Assembly (NCBI RefSeq): GCF_016592435.1
Contig: NZ_AP014545.1
Coordinates: 1,426,001 to 1,490,000, forward strand
Direction of reading: 5' to 3'
DNA length: 64,000 bases
DNA from: Amphritea japonica ATCC BAA-1530
GTDB taxonomy: Bacteria; Pseudomonadota; Gammaproteobacteria; Pseudomonadales; Balneatricaceae
Below, one piece after another: positions 9,210 through 18,061 of the stretch; the first letter of the stretch is position 1, and every line of letters begins with the position of its first letter. The notes under the pieces are model-generated. The model was not told the DNA's origin. It saw nothing but the letters and a program-made list of their open reading frames with translations, and did no database searches. A program made the position numbers and the translations under genes.

Positions 9210-10418
9210 ATGTCGGCCGTTCGACAGCTGTCGCCAGCGTTGCGGCAGTACCTGATCGTGACTGGGAATTACTGGGCCTTTACCTTAACTGATGGGGCTC
9301 TGCGGATGTTGGTGGTGCTGCATTTCCATCAACTGGGTTATAGCCCGCTAGATATCGCTCTGTTGTTTCTGTTCTATGAGTTTTTCGGTGTAATCACTAA
9401 CCTATTTGGCGGCTGGCTGGGTGCGCGTATCGGCCTTAACCGAACGATGAATATCGGATTGGGAATGCAAGTCGTGGCATTGTCGATGTTGTTAGTACCC
9501 ACCGCGATGCTTACAGTACCCTGGGTGATGCTAGCTCAGGCGCTGTCAGGTATCGCCAAAGACTTGAATAAAATGAGCGCTAAAAGTTCGGTTAAGCAGT
9601 TGGTTCCGGCGAATGCAGAAGGGGCGTTGTATAAATGGGTAGCGATACTAACCGGCTCTAAGAATACGTTGAAAGGAGCGGGTTTCTTTCTCGGTGGTGC
9701 AATACTATCAGTCCTGAGCTTCCAGGGGGCTGTTTTGGCCATGTGTATCGCTTTGGGATGCGTATGGATTCTTAGCCTAGTAGCGTTAAAAGCGGAGCTG
9801 GGTAAGGCGAGAAGTAAGCCTAAGTTTAGTCAGATTTTTTCCCAAAGTAGGGCTGTTAATTACCTTTCAGCCGCGCGGATGTTTCTGTTTGGGGCGCGTG
9901 ATGTCTGGTTTGTGGTGGCGTTACCGGTCTATCTGGCCAGTACGCTCGGCTGGGATCATTGGTCTGTCGGTGGCTTTCTGGCGCTTTGGGTGATCGGTTA
10001 CGGCATTATCCAATCAGTGGCGCCATACTTCACCGGTAAGCGTTCTGGGCGACTCCCCGGCGGACGTGAAGTCTGTCTATGGGCTTCAGCACTGGTGTTG
10101 TTGCCCGTGATGATCGCGCTGTCACTGACAAATAATCTTTATCCTCAGACAGCCCTGTTCGTTGGCTTACTGATCTTCGGTGGAGTTTTTGCTATCAACT
10201 CCTCGCTGCACAGCTATCTGATTGTCAGTTATGCCCGTGAAGATGGCGCATCAATGGATGTTGGCTTTTACTATATGGCCAATGCGATGGGACGGCTTAT
10301 CGGCACTGTGTTGTCGGGATATCTGTTTCAAGTTTCCGGACTAACCGCCTGTCTTTGGGTCTCCGCGCTGTTTTTAGCTATTGCTGCTGTTATCTCCCTT
10401 CTGTTGCCCCGTGCTTAA
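9210..10418 (+). CDS. arsJ: ArsJ, MFS exporter of 1-arseno-3-phosphoglycerate
   Basis: A 402-residue major facilitator protein with about twelve hydrophobic helices. The N-terminal NYWAFTLTDGALRMLVVLHF stretch and the loop SGIAKDLNKMSAKSSVK are characteristic of ArsJ. Together with the upstream GAPDH it completes a two-gene arsenate detoxification route that needs no arsenate reductase, and no arsC gene is visible here. ATG 9210 is preferred over TTG 9207. The gene closes the cassette that begins with arsR. Confidence 0.93.
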   Translation: MSAVRQLSPALRQYLIVTGNYWAFTLTDGALRMLVVLHFHQLGYSPLDIALLFLFYEFFGVITNLFGGWLGARIGLNRTMNIGLGMQVVALSMLLVPTAMLTVPWVMLAQALSGIAKDLNKMSAKSSVKQLVPANAEGALYKWVAILTGSKNTLKGAGFFLGGAILSVLSFQGAVLAMCIALGCVWILSLVALKAELGKARSKPKFSQIFSQSRAVNYLSAARMFLFGARDVWFVVALPVYLASTLGWDHWSVGGFLALWVIGYGIIQSVAPYFTGKRSGRLPGGREVCLWASALVLLPVMIALSLTNNLYPQTALFVGLLIFGGVFAINSSLHSYLIVSYAREDGASMDVGFYYMANAMGRLIGTVLSGYLFQVSGLTACLWVSALFLAIAAVISLLLPRA

Positions 10419-10525
10419 TTTTCATATGCTGGAGATAACCGATACATGAATAGGCTGTTAAAGTGGTATTAACTTAATGTTTTGTTTCAATCAACGTTCA
10501 TCTTGTGAGTGTTAGAGGAAAAGTA

Positions 10526-11308
10526 ATGCGACAGGCTGACATTCAAGCGGCAGCAAAAGTCTTAGTGGATCGTCGGTTGAATAACCGATTAACAGGCCCG
10601 CTAGAACCGCCATTCAGGCCCAGCACGGTGGATGACGCACTGGCCATCCAGCAAGCTGTGATTGAACTGGCAGAAGATAGTGTCGGCGGTTGGAAGTGTG
10701 CGTTGCCGATAGAGATTGATGGCTTAAAGGAAGTTCCGGTTCTGGCCCCCATCTTTACTGAAAGTGTCTATCAAGGTTCGTGCTGTTCAATGAATACCGA
10801 TGAGGGTGTTTGCAAAATAGAGCCTGAGATCGCATTTCAATTTGGACAGACTCTTCCCAGGCGCCCACAACCCTATACGGATCAGGAAATTGTCGCGGCA
10901 TTGTCGGGTGCCCGGTTGTCATTAGAGCTTATTCAGAGTCGCTATCTTGACCCAGACTCGATTAGCTATTTTGAGCACCTGTCGGATTGCCTTTTTAATC
11001 AGGGGCTCTACCTTGGCCCTGAGATTAGTCTTGAACAGGCGTTTAAGGCATCCGAGATCGAATTTTCACTGAAGATTGGCTCGATATCAGAATCTGTTGG
11101 CATTTCAGGCAAACACCCAAACATCTATCCGCAGGTACCACTGTTCTGGTTGGTGAATTTTCTTAGAGAGCGAGGGAGGGGGATTGAAGCGGGCCAGTGG
11201 GTGATTACAAGCTCTTATGCGGGGGTTATTGAAATACCGACAGATAAGGTTTTCACCTTAGCGTATGAAAAATTAGGTGAGATTTCTTTACAGTTTGAGC
11301 TAAACTAA
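10526..11308 (+). CDS. 2-keto-4-pentenoate hydratase / FAH-superfamily protein
   Basis: A 260-residue protein of the hydratase/decarboxylase branch of the fumarylacetoacetate hydrolase superfamily (MhpD-like). Visible metal-site region: CKIEPEIAFQFG, then LELIQSRY, and the C-terminal GQWVITSS with a following Tyr-Ala-Gly stretch. Family members hydrate 2-hydroxypenta-2,4-dienoates or decarboxylate 4-oxalocrotonate in meta-cleavage pathways. No aromatic ring-cleavage genes are nearby, so the real substrate is unknown. ATG 10526 is chosen because AGAGGA precedes it; an upstream GTG at 10505 would add seven residues without a clear ribosome site. Confidence 0.82.
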   Translation: MRQADIQAAAKVLVDRRLNNRLTGPLEPPFRPSTVDDALAIQQAVIELAEDSVGGWKCALPIEIDGLKEVPVLAPIFTESVYQGSCCSMNTDEGVCKIEPEIAFQFGQTLPRRPQPYTDQEIVAALSGARLSLELIQSRYLDPDSISYFEHLSDCLFNQGLYLGPEISLEQAFKASEIEFSLKIGSISESVGISGKHPNIYPQVPLFWLVNFLRERGRGIEAGQWVITSSYAGVIEIPTDKVFTLAYEKLGEISLQFELN

Positions 11309-11341
11309 CTACTTAATATTTATATGAAAATGGGGTGGGAT

Positions 11342-11587
11342 ATGGGGATTATATCGTGGATTGTTTTAGGTCTGATCGCGGGGATGCTGGCTAAATGGTT
11401 GATGCCTGGCAAAGACGGTGGCGGTTTTATTATCACAACTCTGTTGGGTATCGCAGGTGCTTTTGTTGGTGGTTTCCTGGGTAGTCTGATTGGCCTGGGT
11501 GGATTGGACGGTTTGAGTCTGGGTAGTATTGCTACTGCGACTGCGGGAGCTTTCATCCTGCTGTTTGCTTATAACAAGCTTAAATAA
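11342..11587 (+). CDS. GlsB/YeaQ/YmgE family small membrane protein
   Basis: An 81-residue hydrophobic protein with three glycine-rich membrane segments: GIISWIVLGLIAGMLAKWL, then a FIITTLLGIAGAFVGGFLG stretch, and a C-terminal helix ending AYNKLK. The sequence matches the 'transglycosylase-associated' GlsB/YeaQ family, often stress-induced; despite the name, enzymatic activity is unproven. The start at 11342 follows a GGGGTGGGA purine run; ATG 11324 would add six charged residues not typical of the family. Confidence 0.85.
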   Translation: MGIISWIVLGLIAGMLAKWLMPGKDGGGFIITTLLGIAGAFVGGFLGSLIGLGGLDGLSLGSIATATAGAFILLFAYNKLK

Positions 11588-11591
11588 AAAA

Positions 11592-11620
11592 CAGAATCAG
11601 ATCAGTTTCACCAGATTCTG
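11592..11620 (+). terminator. Weak hairpin after the GlsB-type gene
   Basis: CAGAATC (11592-11598) pairs with GATTCTG (11614-11620) across a 15-nt loop, just after the stop. There is no T-run after it, so termination is only possible, not clear. Confidence 0.3.
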
Positions 11621-11746
11621 CATAAAAGGTTGTGCTCAGGTAGTCTGCCACGGCCGATAGTTCTTTCAAACAATTTGTCATCGGATACAGGTGGCTTAAG
11701 TTAAAAGTTGATACCCTGAAATCAAAGTGTTTAAAGGTACCCCCAT

Positions 11747-12178
11747 ATGATTAATGAAGTACTTGAACTCAGATCTGGTCAGGTTGCCTATATCAGTAGT
11801 CTGATGGCCGGTTTTTCTTTGTCTATTGCGGTACAAATTATTCGGGGTAAAGATCAGCGCTTAGTTGCTACGGTTAATTACCTTTTATTTATCGTAACGA
11901 CTTTGCTGTTTTTAATCGCGTTGTATATCGATGTTTCGATCAGCTTACGTGTCGTCGGCATTGAACATTTTACTGAGGAAGCACTTAGTCGTATTGGACG
12001 AATCAGAAATTTTGGTACTTCCGCTGCAACGTCAGCCTTTTTGTTGTTCATATTGTCTATAGGCGTTTTGGGTTGGCTAAAGTCAAATCGAACAGGGATT
12101 ATTAGCACTATCATCGTTGCGATGACTTTAGCCACTATTATCGTGGCCAGAAACATGATTGTTGGTTTAGATATATAG
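11747..12178 (+). CDS. Hypothetical four-helix membrane protein
   Basis: A 143-residue protein I do not recognise. It has four hydrophobic segments at about residues 13-31, 44-66, 92-110 and 117-136. Between the second and third lies a polar stretch (GIEHFTEEALSRIGRIRN). No catalytic motif is visible. It appears to be monocistronic, in the same direction as its neighbours, with about 160 bases before it and 236 bases after it. Confidence 0.65.
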   Translation: MINEVLELRSGQVAYISSLMAGFSLSIAVQIIRGKDQRLVATVNYLLFIVTTLLFLIALYIDVSISLRVVGIEHFTEEALSRIGRIRNFGTSAATSAFLLFILSIGVLGWLKSNRTGIISTIIVAMTLATIIVARNMIVGLDI

Positions 12179-12414
12179 AGCAACCAGGAGAATAAATCCG
12201 TACGTTTTTAAGTCAGTAGTGCTGACCAAAAAAGCGAGAATTTTTTGAGAAAGAACGTGATACAGGAAGTATCTTGCCCGAATGGAAGGCTTAGTTGCGG
12301 CTGTTCCATTGAATTGCCAGTCTCCACTTTTCTTTCTGATGGCACAATCAGGCCTGTATCAGTTCAATTTATGCTAAAGTGCCTGCCTGATTCTCATTTG
12401 TCTGGACCTTTTTT

Positions 12415-13122
12415 GTGACTAATAACGATATTCTGCGCCGCCTACGCTATACATTCGATTACAGTGATACCAAAATGATTGGTGTTTTTCGTCATGCCGA
12501 TATGGCGGTGACTCGTGTTCAACTGACTAGTTGGATGAAAAAAGAGGAAGATGCAGAGTATGTGCGTTTGACTGACCTGGAAATGGCAACTTTCCTGAAT
12601 GGCCTTATTGTTGAAAAACGTGGCCGTCAGGATGGTCCCCAGCCAGTGCCTGAGCGCCAGGTGAATAACAACATCATATTCCGTAAACTAAAGATCGCGC
12701 TTAACCTGAATGCGGAAGATATTCTGGAAATGCTCAAGCTCGCAGGTGTTGGCCTGAGTAAGCATGAATTGAGTGCTCTTTTTCGCAAGCAGGGTCACCA
12801 GAATTATCGTGAGTGTAAGGATCAGGTACTGCGTAATTTTCTGTCGGGTTTACAGTATAAGTTGCGGGACAAAGTGCCTCAGAAGGACAGCGATAAGCCA
12901 TTGAGAAAAACCGCGAGTGTTGCGGATCAGTCCGGTGCCCCTGTACGTAAACGTTCACAGCATAAAAGTGCAGCATCAGAAAGAGAATTTATTGTCGATA
13001 AGCCCGCCGCCGACAAGAGCCAGGCTACATCGGTAAAAGAGAGCACCCCTGCTAAAACTGAAAACGAGAGTAATTCAGTCTGGGCAAAGGCGTTGGCAAA
13101 AAGCAGTAAAAAGCACGATTAG
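12415..13122 (+). CDS. yehS: DUF1456 family protein, YehS-like
   Basis: Residues 1-150 contain the two tandem DUF1456 repeats of YehS. The first begins NNDILRRLRYTFDYSD, and the second begins NNNIIFRKLKIALNLN after the FLNGLIVEKRG linker. The function of YehS is unknown. The last 85 residues are rich in Lys, Ser and Asp and look disordered, making this longer than E. coli YehS (about 156 residues). The start is GTG 12415; no AUG start with better context is visible. The exonuclease gene follows 52 bases downstream and may be co-transcribed. Confidence 0.88.
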   Translation: MTNNDILRRLRYTFDYSDTKMIGVFRHADMAVTRVQLTSWMKKEEDAEYVRLTDLEMATFLNGLIVEKRGRQDGPQPVPERQVNNNIIFRKLKIALNLNAEDILEMLKLAGVGLSKHELSALFRKQGHQNYRECKDQVLRNFLSGLQYKLRDKVPQKDSDKPLRKTASVADQSGAPVRKRSQHKSAASEREFIVDKPAADKSQATSVKESTPAKTENESNSVWAKALAKSSKKHD

Positions 13123-13174
13123 CTTTCGTAGAGTGTTTATATTTGATGCACCGATATAAGGAAATGACTGACAG

Positions 13175-13804
13175 ATGAAAGAGAAACGGTTGCCGCCGAC
13201 CAAAGATCAGATAGCACTGTTCACTCTTTTCAATGGCATGACTTTAGAAGATATAAAGCAGCCAGTCGGAGTTGATGAGCTGGCATTAGCATTGCAAGAT
13301 CTGCTCGGTAGTCCGTTTGTCGGCTTTGATACCGAATCGAAGCCTGTGTTCCGTAAAGAACAGAAATCTGATGGTCCCCATGTTGTTCAGCTATGTACTG
13401 CTGATACGGCCTATATTTTCAAATTACATGACAAAGAGACTTACTCTGTTATCAGTCAGGTTTTAGGTGCGGCGCAAGTGGTGAAGGTTGGCTTTGGGCT
13501 TCAATCTGATCGTAGTCATATCCGACGTAAATTTGGTGTCGAGATCAAGGGAATACTGGATCTGGATACGGTTTATCGTAAACTGGGCTATCGTCGTCAG
13601 CTGGGTGTTAAAGCGGCTGTTGCAGTACAGTTTGGCCAAAAATTTATTAAGTCAAAACGTGTGTCGACCTCAAACTGGTCGCTACCCCAATTGAGTGATG
13701 CTCAGTTACTTTATGCTGCGAATGATGCTTTTGCCGCGCTGCGGATATTGCAGGGGCTAGAGGATAAAGGTCATGGGCAGATAGTACGTGAACTGATTTG
13801 TTAA
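13175..13804 (+). CDS. 3'-5' exonuclease domain protein (RNase D / DEDDy type)
   Basis: A 209-residue stand-alone DEDDy exonuclease domain. The three signature motifs are present: FDTES (motif I, Asp and Glu), a central Asp in FGLQSDRSHI (motif II), and YAANDAFAALRIL (motif III, Tyr and Asp). There is no HRDC domain, so it is shorter than RNase D, and no polymerase domain. It should remove nucleotides from the 3' end of RNA or DNA using two metal ions. It sits between YehS and a small unknown gene on the same strand. Confidence 0.87.
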   Translation: MKEKRLPPTKDQIALFTLFNGMTLEDIKQPVGVDELALALQDLLGSPFVGFDTESKPVFRKEQKSDGPHVVQLCTADTAYIFKLHDKETYSVISQVLGAAQVVKVGFGLQSDRSHIRRKFGVEIKGILDLDTVYRKLGYRRQLGVKAAVAVQFGQKFIKSKRVSTSNWSLPQLSDAQLLYAANDAFAALRILQGLEDKGHGQIVRELIC

Positions 13805-13857
13805 GTCCGGTAGAACAAGTCTCTAGCGCCTTAAATATTGAATAGGATGTTTATAAA

Positions 13858-14277
13858 ATGATTCTGAAGACCTTTTCCGAACTGCCTGCGCTGGAGATTG
13901 AGCCGGGTACAGACTGTTCTTTTCTTAGCCACAGCCCTAAAGGTGAGTCTGTTCTGACAGTTGCCTATGCGACTAAAAGGGACTTTCTATCGGTACCTAA
14001 AACTTACACTGCGATTCAGTTTAAAGGCAGTGAGCTAGTGCCACTGGAGTTTCATGCGGTATCTCGACAGGATTACCTGGAACAGCTGGAACTTGCTGAA
14101 AGCTGGTTTAAATCAGGCCTTTACGAGCTAGAAAAGGCAAAGGATTACACCATTCTGTTACTGCTGACCAATGATCGTGCGCTAGAGATAATTTTTGGTA
14201 GCTATGATGTGTTGGAAGACAGTTATCACTGCGCAGATTCACAAGCGGCGTTGATAGCCCATATTAGCGGCGAGTAA
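13858..14277 (+). CDS. Hypothetical protein, 139 residues
   Basis: I do not recognise this gene. It encodes a soluble, acidic protein with no signal peptide or membrane segment. A central helix-rich part (SRQDYLEQLELAESWFKSGL) is followed by a strand-rich hydrophobic stretch (DYTILLLLTNDRALEIIFG). It starts 53 bases after the exonuclease stop, which suggests possible co-transcription with the exonuclease and yehS. The codon usage looks like that of the neighbours. Confidence 0.65.
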   Translation: MILKTFSELPALEIEPGTDCSFLSHSPKGESVLTVAYATKRDFLSVPKTYTAIQFKGSELVPLEFHAVSRQDYLEQLELAESWFKSGLYELEKAKDYTILLLLTNDRALEIIFGSYDVLEDSYHCADSQAALIAHISGE

Positions 14278-14359
14278 CCATCAGATGAAGTAATCACGTC
14301 CTTCCAGTGGCGCAACTTCGATGTAACCACTGCTCTTAATAAGAATAGGGATGCATTCA

Positions 14360-15151
14360 ATGGAACTTGATATTTTTATTGTTGATGCCTTTACGCAAGA
14401 TCAGTTTAAAGGTAATTCTGCAGCTGTTGTCCCATTGGATGAGTGGCTTGAACCTGAGTTAATGCAGCAGATTGCCGCAGAAAATAATCTATCTGAAACG
14501 GCTTTTATTAAGGCTCTATCTTCTAATCAATATGAGATTCGCTGGTTTTCTCCTCTAACTGAAATAGATTTTTGTGGGCATGCAACTCTGGCTTCATCTT
14601 ATGTGATCTTTAACCATTTTAATTGTCATGGTGAGATTGAGTTTTTTACATTGAAAGTTGGATCGCTGGGCGTCAATCAATTAGATGATGGCCGGATAGA
14701 GATGAGCTTTCCGAATCAATGTCCTGAACTGGTCAGCGATATACCTCAAGCGCTATTGAGTGGTTTGTCGGTAAAACCGGTTAAAGTGTTAAAAAATCGT
14801 CAGGCCTATTTCGCAGTGATGTCTTCAGAAGATGAAGTGAGAGCGGTTAGGTATCAGATTGAACAGCTAAAGCAGTTAGCGCCGTTAGATGTTGTCGTCA
14901 CCGCTAAGTCCAATGAGTACGACTTCATTTCGCGTTATTTTTGGCCTGCAAATGGTGGTGATGAAGATCCGGTGACAGGCTCTATACACTCAGGTCTGGC
15001 GCCTTATTGGGCAGAACAGTTAGCTAAGACCGATTTAGTGGCTTATCAGTCATCACAGCGTGGTGGGGTCCTGTTTTGTTGCGTTGTGAAAGACCGCGTA
15101 TTAGTGTCAGGTTTTGGTGTTCTATACCTGCAGGGTAAAGCTTACGTATAG
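14360..15151 (+). CDS. PhzF-family isomerase
   Basis: A 263-residue member of the PhzF (phenazine biosynthesis isomerase-like) family. It carries the family start IFIVDAFTQDQFKGNSAAV, the proposed catalytic Glu46 in SETAFI, the FCGHATLA motif and the C-terminal DPVTGSIHSGLAP motif. The fold is the diaminopimelate-epimerase type. No other phenazine genes are present, so it is probably one of the many PhzF homologues with unknown substrate. I prefer ATG 14360, with AATAGGG about nine bases upstream; ATG 14351 would add three residues. Confidence 0.9.
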   Translation: MELDIFIVDAFTQDQFKGNSAAVVPLDEWLEPELMQQIAAENNLSETAFIKALSSNQYEIRWFSPLTEIDFCGHATLASSYVIFNHFNCHGEIEFFTLKVGSLGVNQLDDGRIEMSFPNQCPELVSDIPQALLSGLSVKPVKVLKNRQAYFAVMSSEDEVRAVRYQIEQLKQLAPLDVVVTAKSNEYDFISRYFWPANGGDEDPVTGSIHSGLAPYWAEQLAKTDLVAYQSSQRGGVLFCCVVKDRVLVSGFGVLYLQGKAYV

Positions 15152-15264
15152 TGGTAATTATTAGTAATTTGATCAGGACAAAAGTATGAAGTTAATAGCT
15201 CAATACGATTAACTATAAAATCATATCTCTGACACTTTCTCTTAAAATAATTAAGAAGGCTCTC

Positions 15265-15350
15265 CTAGCAACGAGCAAGCGGCGAAGCTGCATCTAGCAA
15301 GTCGCGAAGCGACGTTCTAGCCACTGTTTTGAACGCTTTAGCGTTCAAAA
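15265..15350. repeat. REP-like hairpin cluster between phzF-like and araC-like genes
   Basis: Two units flanked by CTAG tetramers are followed by a perfect hairpin. Unit 2 (15294-15320) folds into a stem with GTCGC / GCGAC around a GAA loop and CTAG at both ends, with 10 of 12 positions paired. Unit 1 (15265-15293) is a degenerate relative with GGCGAAGC. The hairpin at 15327-15350 is TTTTGAACGC / GCGTTCAAAA with a 4-nt loop and overlaps the araC-like stop. The cluster probably ends the convergent transcripts and may belong to an intergenic repeat family. Confidence 0.55.
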
Positions 15351-16168
15351 TATCTCCCCGGTGTCTTGCCTAATGCTTTACGAAACATTGTGATAAAAGC
15401 ACTCTGGCTATTGTAGCCCAGATCCTGAGCGATATTGGCTACGGCATCTCCTTCGGCGATACGGGTTAAAGCTGCGAGCAAACGAGCCTGTTGTCGCCAC
15501 TGTCCGAAGGTCATCCCGGTTTCTTGTCTGAAATGTCGTGCCAGAGAGCGAGTGCTGGTGCCGAGTTCTTCAGCCCAGTCATCCATTGAACGAGGGTCTG
15601 CGGGGTCGGTGCGTAACTGAGCAGCAATTGCTAGTAATAATCTGCTGCTAGGCTGGGGAAGATGCAGGGGGACTTCTGGTGTGGTTTTTAGCTGATCAAG
15701 AAACACATCAACTATGCGTCCCTCGGTACCGGCTTCTTCATAAAGGGGCTCAAATTTCACCATCTCAAGTATCAGTTCCCGTAGCAACGGCGTGACATGC
15801 ATTACCTGACATTGGGTGGGTAAGGCTTTAGCGGCTTCCGGAGATATGTAGACATTGCGCATCTGCACCGGGTGGATGGTACGGGCATCATGTTCAATGA
15901 AGGCAGGAATCCAGACTGCTCGCTGTGGTGGTACGACCCAATAGCCGACCTCCTTAGCAGAGACTTGTATTAGCCCGTCGGCGATAAACAGCAGCTGCCC
16001 CCAGCCGTGGCTGTGAAAAGGAGAATAAAAACCTGCATCGTGATCAGCTTTGCGCACTACAACTTTGCGTGGCACATGTTCGAGTCGGTTAACCGGTTTT
16101 CCATTCACCTTGACCCAGTGTTTAGGCACTTCCGGTAGCTCTGTCTGTTTCTCGGTATAAATTGGCAT
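15338..16168 (-). CDS. AraC-family regulator with cupin domain
   Basis: A 276-residue regulator. An N-terminal cupin-type ligand domain (about residues 40-130, with FHSHGWGQLLFIADG) precedes a C-terminal double helix-turn-helix (about 180-275), with DWAEELGTSTRSLARHF and IAQDLGYNSQSAFITMF. The family usually activates or represses a divergent transporter, and here an MFS gene starts 116 bases away on the other strand, the same arrangement as E. coli nimR/nimT. Regulation of that gene is inferred. The ligand is unknown. Confidence 0.9.
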   Translation of the reverse strand: MPIYTEKQTELPEVPKHWVKVNGKPVNRLEHVPRKVVVRKADHDAGFYSPFHSHGWGQLLFIADGLIQVSAKEVGYWVVPPQRAVWIPAFIEHDARTIHPVQMRNVYISPEAAKALPTQCQVMHVTPLLRELILEMVKFEPLYEEAGTEGRIVDVFLDQLKTTPEVPLHLPQPSSRLLLAIAAQLRTDPADPRSMDDWAEELGTSTRSLARHFRQETGMTFGQWRQQARLLAALTRIAEGDAVANIAQDLGYNSQSAFITMFRKALGKTPGRYFER

Positions 16169-16284
16169 GTTTTATTATATACGCCATATGCTTTGTTTTT
16201 TAAAGTAGATGACTGATTAATTAAGTAATGCTGTCCGATATTACGTTTGCATACAGTACTTATACTTATTCTGGAGAAATTGCA

Positions 16285-17469
16285 GTGAATCTTATTCGTC
16301 GACCCGAGATGTTTCTATTTTTAATGGCCGCGGCAATGCCATTATCGATGGGTGTCTGGATGGCTCTGCTGAATAATTTTTCTATCGAGCAGGCTGCTTT
16401 TACCGGTGTTGAAATCGGTATCTTGCAATCCTTACGTGAGATTCCTGGATTTTTATCTTTCGCCGCGGTGCTGTTGTTAGTGTTATTGCGAGAACAAACG
16501 CTGGCCTTAGTATCGATGTTACTGCTGGGTCTGGGAACCGCGATGACCGGTTTTTTCCCCACTGAGATAGGCCTGTATTGTACAACGGTGCTGATGTCGC
16601 TTGGCTTCCACTATTACGAGACCATGAATCAATCTCTGTCACTGCAGTTATTCAGTCAGGAAGAGGCTCCACATCGGTTAGGTCAGATGGTGGCAATAGG
16701 CTCATTTGCCAGTTTGATCGCTTTTGGGCTGGTGTGGTTGGCACTGGATGTCTATGGACTAGAGATGAAAACTGTCTACCTGTTAGGGGGGGGAATGACC
16801 GTTGGGATCACTCTGTTCTGCTGGTTAGCCTTTCCCCGTATGACTGGAAAAGTTGAGCAACACAAAAAGCTGGTTGTGCGAAAACGCTACTGGCTATATT
16901 ACGCATTGGTGTTTATGGGAGGTGCGCGTCGGCAGATTTTTATGGTATTTGCGAGCTTTCTGATGGTTGAGAAGTTTGGTTTCTCTGCCGGCGAAATCTC
17001 GATCATGTTTTTGGTGAATGGGGCGCTGAACATGTTTTTTGCGCCTAAAATAGGCAAGCTGATTGGGCATTGGGGAGAGCGTAAAACGCTGACAGCTGAA
17101 TATATTGGTCTGATTGCAGTCTTTACTGCTTATGCGATTGTGTCGAATCCCTGGATAGCAGTAGGGCTGTATATTGCAGACCATCTTTTGTTCTCTATGG
17201 CGATAGCTCAGAAAACCTATTTGCAGAAGATTGCCGACCCTAAAGATCTGGCATCTACCGCCGGTGTCTCCTTTACCATCAATCACATTGCCGCCGTAGT
17301 GCTCCCAGCGGCTTATGGTTTGCTTTGGATCTTTTCACCAGCGGCGGTATTTCTTACCGGTGCAGCAATGGGGGGGGTGTCGCTGGTTCTGGCTCGAATG
17401 GTGCCTGAAAAACCAGGGCCAGGGGTCGAGACTGTCAGGTTTAAGGGAGCGGTTGTAGAAACGCACTGA
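16285..17469 (+). CDS. MFS transporter, divergent from the AraC regulator
   Basis: A 394-residue major facilitator protein with about twelve hydrophobic helices. It is probably an exporter, judging from the divergent cupin-AraC regulator, but the substrate cannot be read from sequence. I chose GTG 16285 because TGGAG lies nine bases upstream and the first helix then begins normally. An ATG at 16228 would add nineteen polar residues ahead of the first helix. The C-terminal tail after residue 375 is short and charged. Confidence 0.85.
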   Translation: MNLIRRPEMFLFLMAAAMPLSMGVWMALLNNFSIEQAAFTGVEIGILQSLREIPGFLSFAAVLLLVLLREQTLALVSMLLLGLGTAMTGFFPTEIGLYCTTVLMSLGFHYYETMNQSLSLQLFSQEEAPHRLGQMVAIGSFASLIAFGLVWLALDVYGLEMKTVYLLGGGMTVGITLFCWLAFPRMTGKVEQHKKLVVRKRYWLYYALVFMGGARRQIFMVFASFLMVEKFGFSAGEISIMFLVNGALNMFFAPKIGKLIGHWGERKTLTAEYIGLIAVFTAYAIVSNPWIAVGLYIADHLLFSMAIAQKTYLQKIADPKDLASTAGVSFTINHIAAVVLPAAYGLLWIFSPAAVFLTGAAMGGVSLVLARMVPEKPGPGVETVRFKGAVVETH

Positions 17470-17520
17470 TCAGGTAGCCGCGCATGACTGATGGGGCTGT
17501 CCTATGGCTAACTGGAAAGA

Positions 17521-17973
17521 CTATTGGGTGATTTCTTTCCATGCCTTGTCTGCCTGTTCCTTATAAGATTTCCAGTCACCGTTAAGCCAGCGTTGGCGAC
17601 CACGCTCTGCATAGAACAGATGGAGACTATTGTCGAAAAATTCCCAGACAGTGCCATCTGTGTGTATTAGTCCTTCACCGAGGCTTAGTGCGTTGGCACA
17701 ATGGCCGTTATATTGTGGTTTGTATTGACTGGGGTTTGCTGCAAACTTATCCGCTGACGCCTGGCTGGTAAAGCGCCAATTAGCGCCAGCCCACTCTACA
17801 GTGAATGTTTTCTTACCGATCACTTCGTTGTGACTTTCCCGCACTTCTGGGGAGTGATAGGCAACCGTATCATGACCCTCAATAGCGATGCCGCCAAAAA
17901 AACTCTTGCTGACAGGTTCCGCTGCAAAAGCGAGGCTACTGATGAATAAAAGTAGTAGTAGGGTGTTTTTCAT
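17521..17973 (-). CDS. Exported YHS-domain protein
   Basis: A 150-residue protein with a signal peptide (residues 1-18, cleavage probably after AFA). A YHS domain follows, recognisable from the family-like GYDTVAYH-type start (EGHDTVAYHSPEV), then the aromatic-rich core WAGANWRFTSQASADKFAANPSQY and a YNGHCANAL segment. YHS domains are small metal-binding folds and the exported form is common in marine proteobacteria; its exact role is unknown. It lies downstream of, and in the same direction as, the diguanylate cyclase gene (88 bases apart). Confidence 0.83.
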   Translation of the reverse strand: MKNTLLLLLFISSLAFAAEPVSKSFFGGIAIEGHDTVAYHSPEVRESHNEVIGKKTFTVEWAGANWRFTSQASADKFAANPSQYKPQYNGHCANALSLGEGLIHTDGTVWEFFDNSLHLFYAERGRQRWLNGDWKSYKEQADKAWKEITQ

Positions 17974-18061
17974 AAGGCTTTCGGTGTGTTGTTATTGGTT
18001 TAATTGTAGGTAATAACCGGGAAGGGTATCCAGAAGTTAAGTGGCGCGATATTCCACCTTT

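Noticed and set aside
15327-15350. TTTTGAACGC hairpin as a simple terminator only
   Set aside because: It overlaps the araC-like stop codon and lacks a T-run after the stem on either strand, so I grouped it with the neighbouring repeat units instead.
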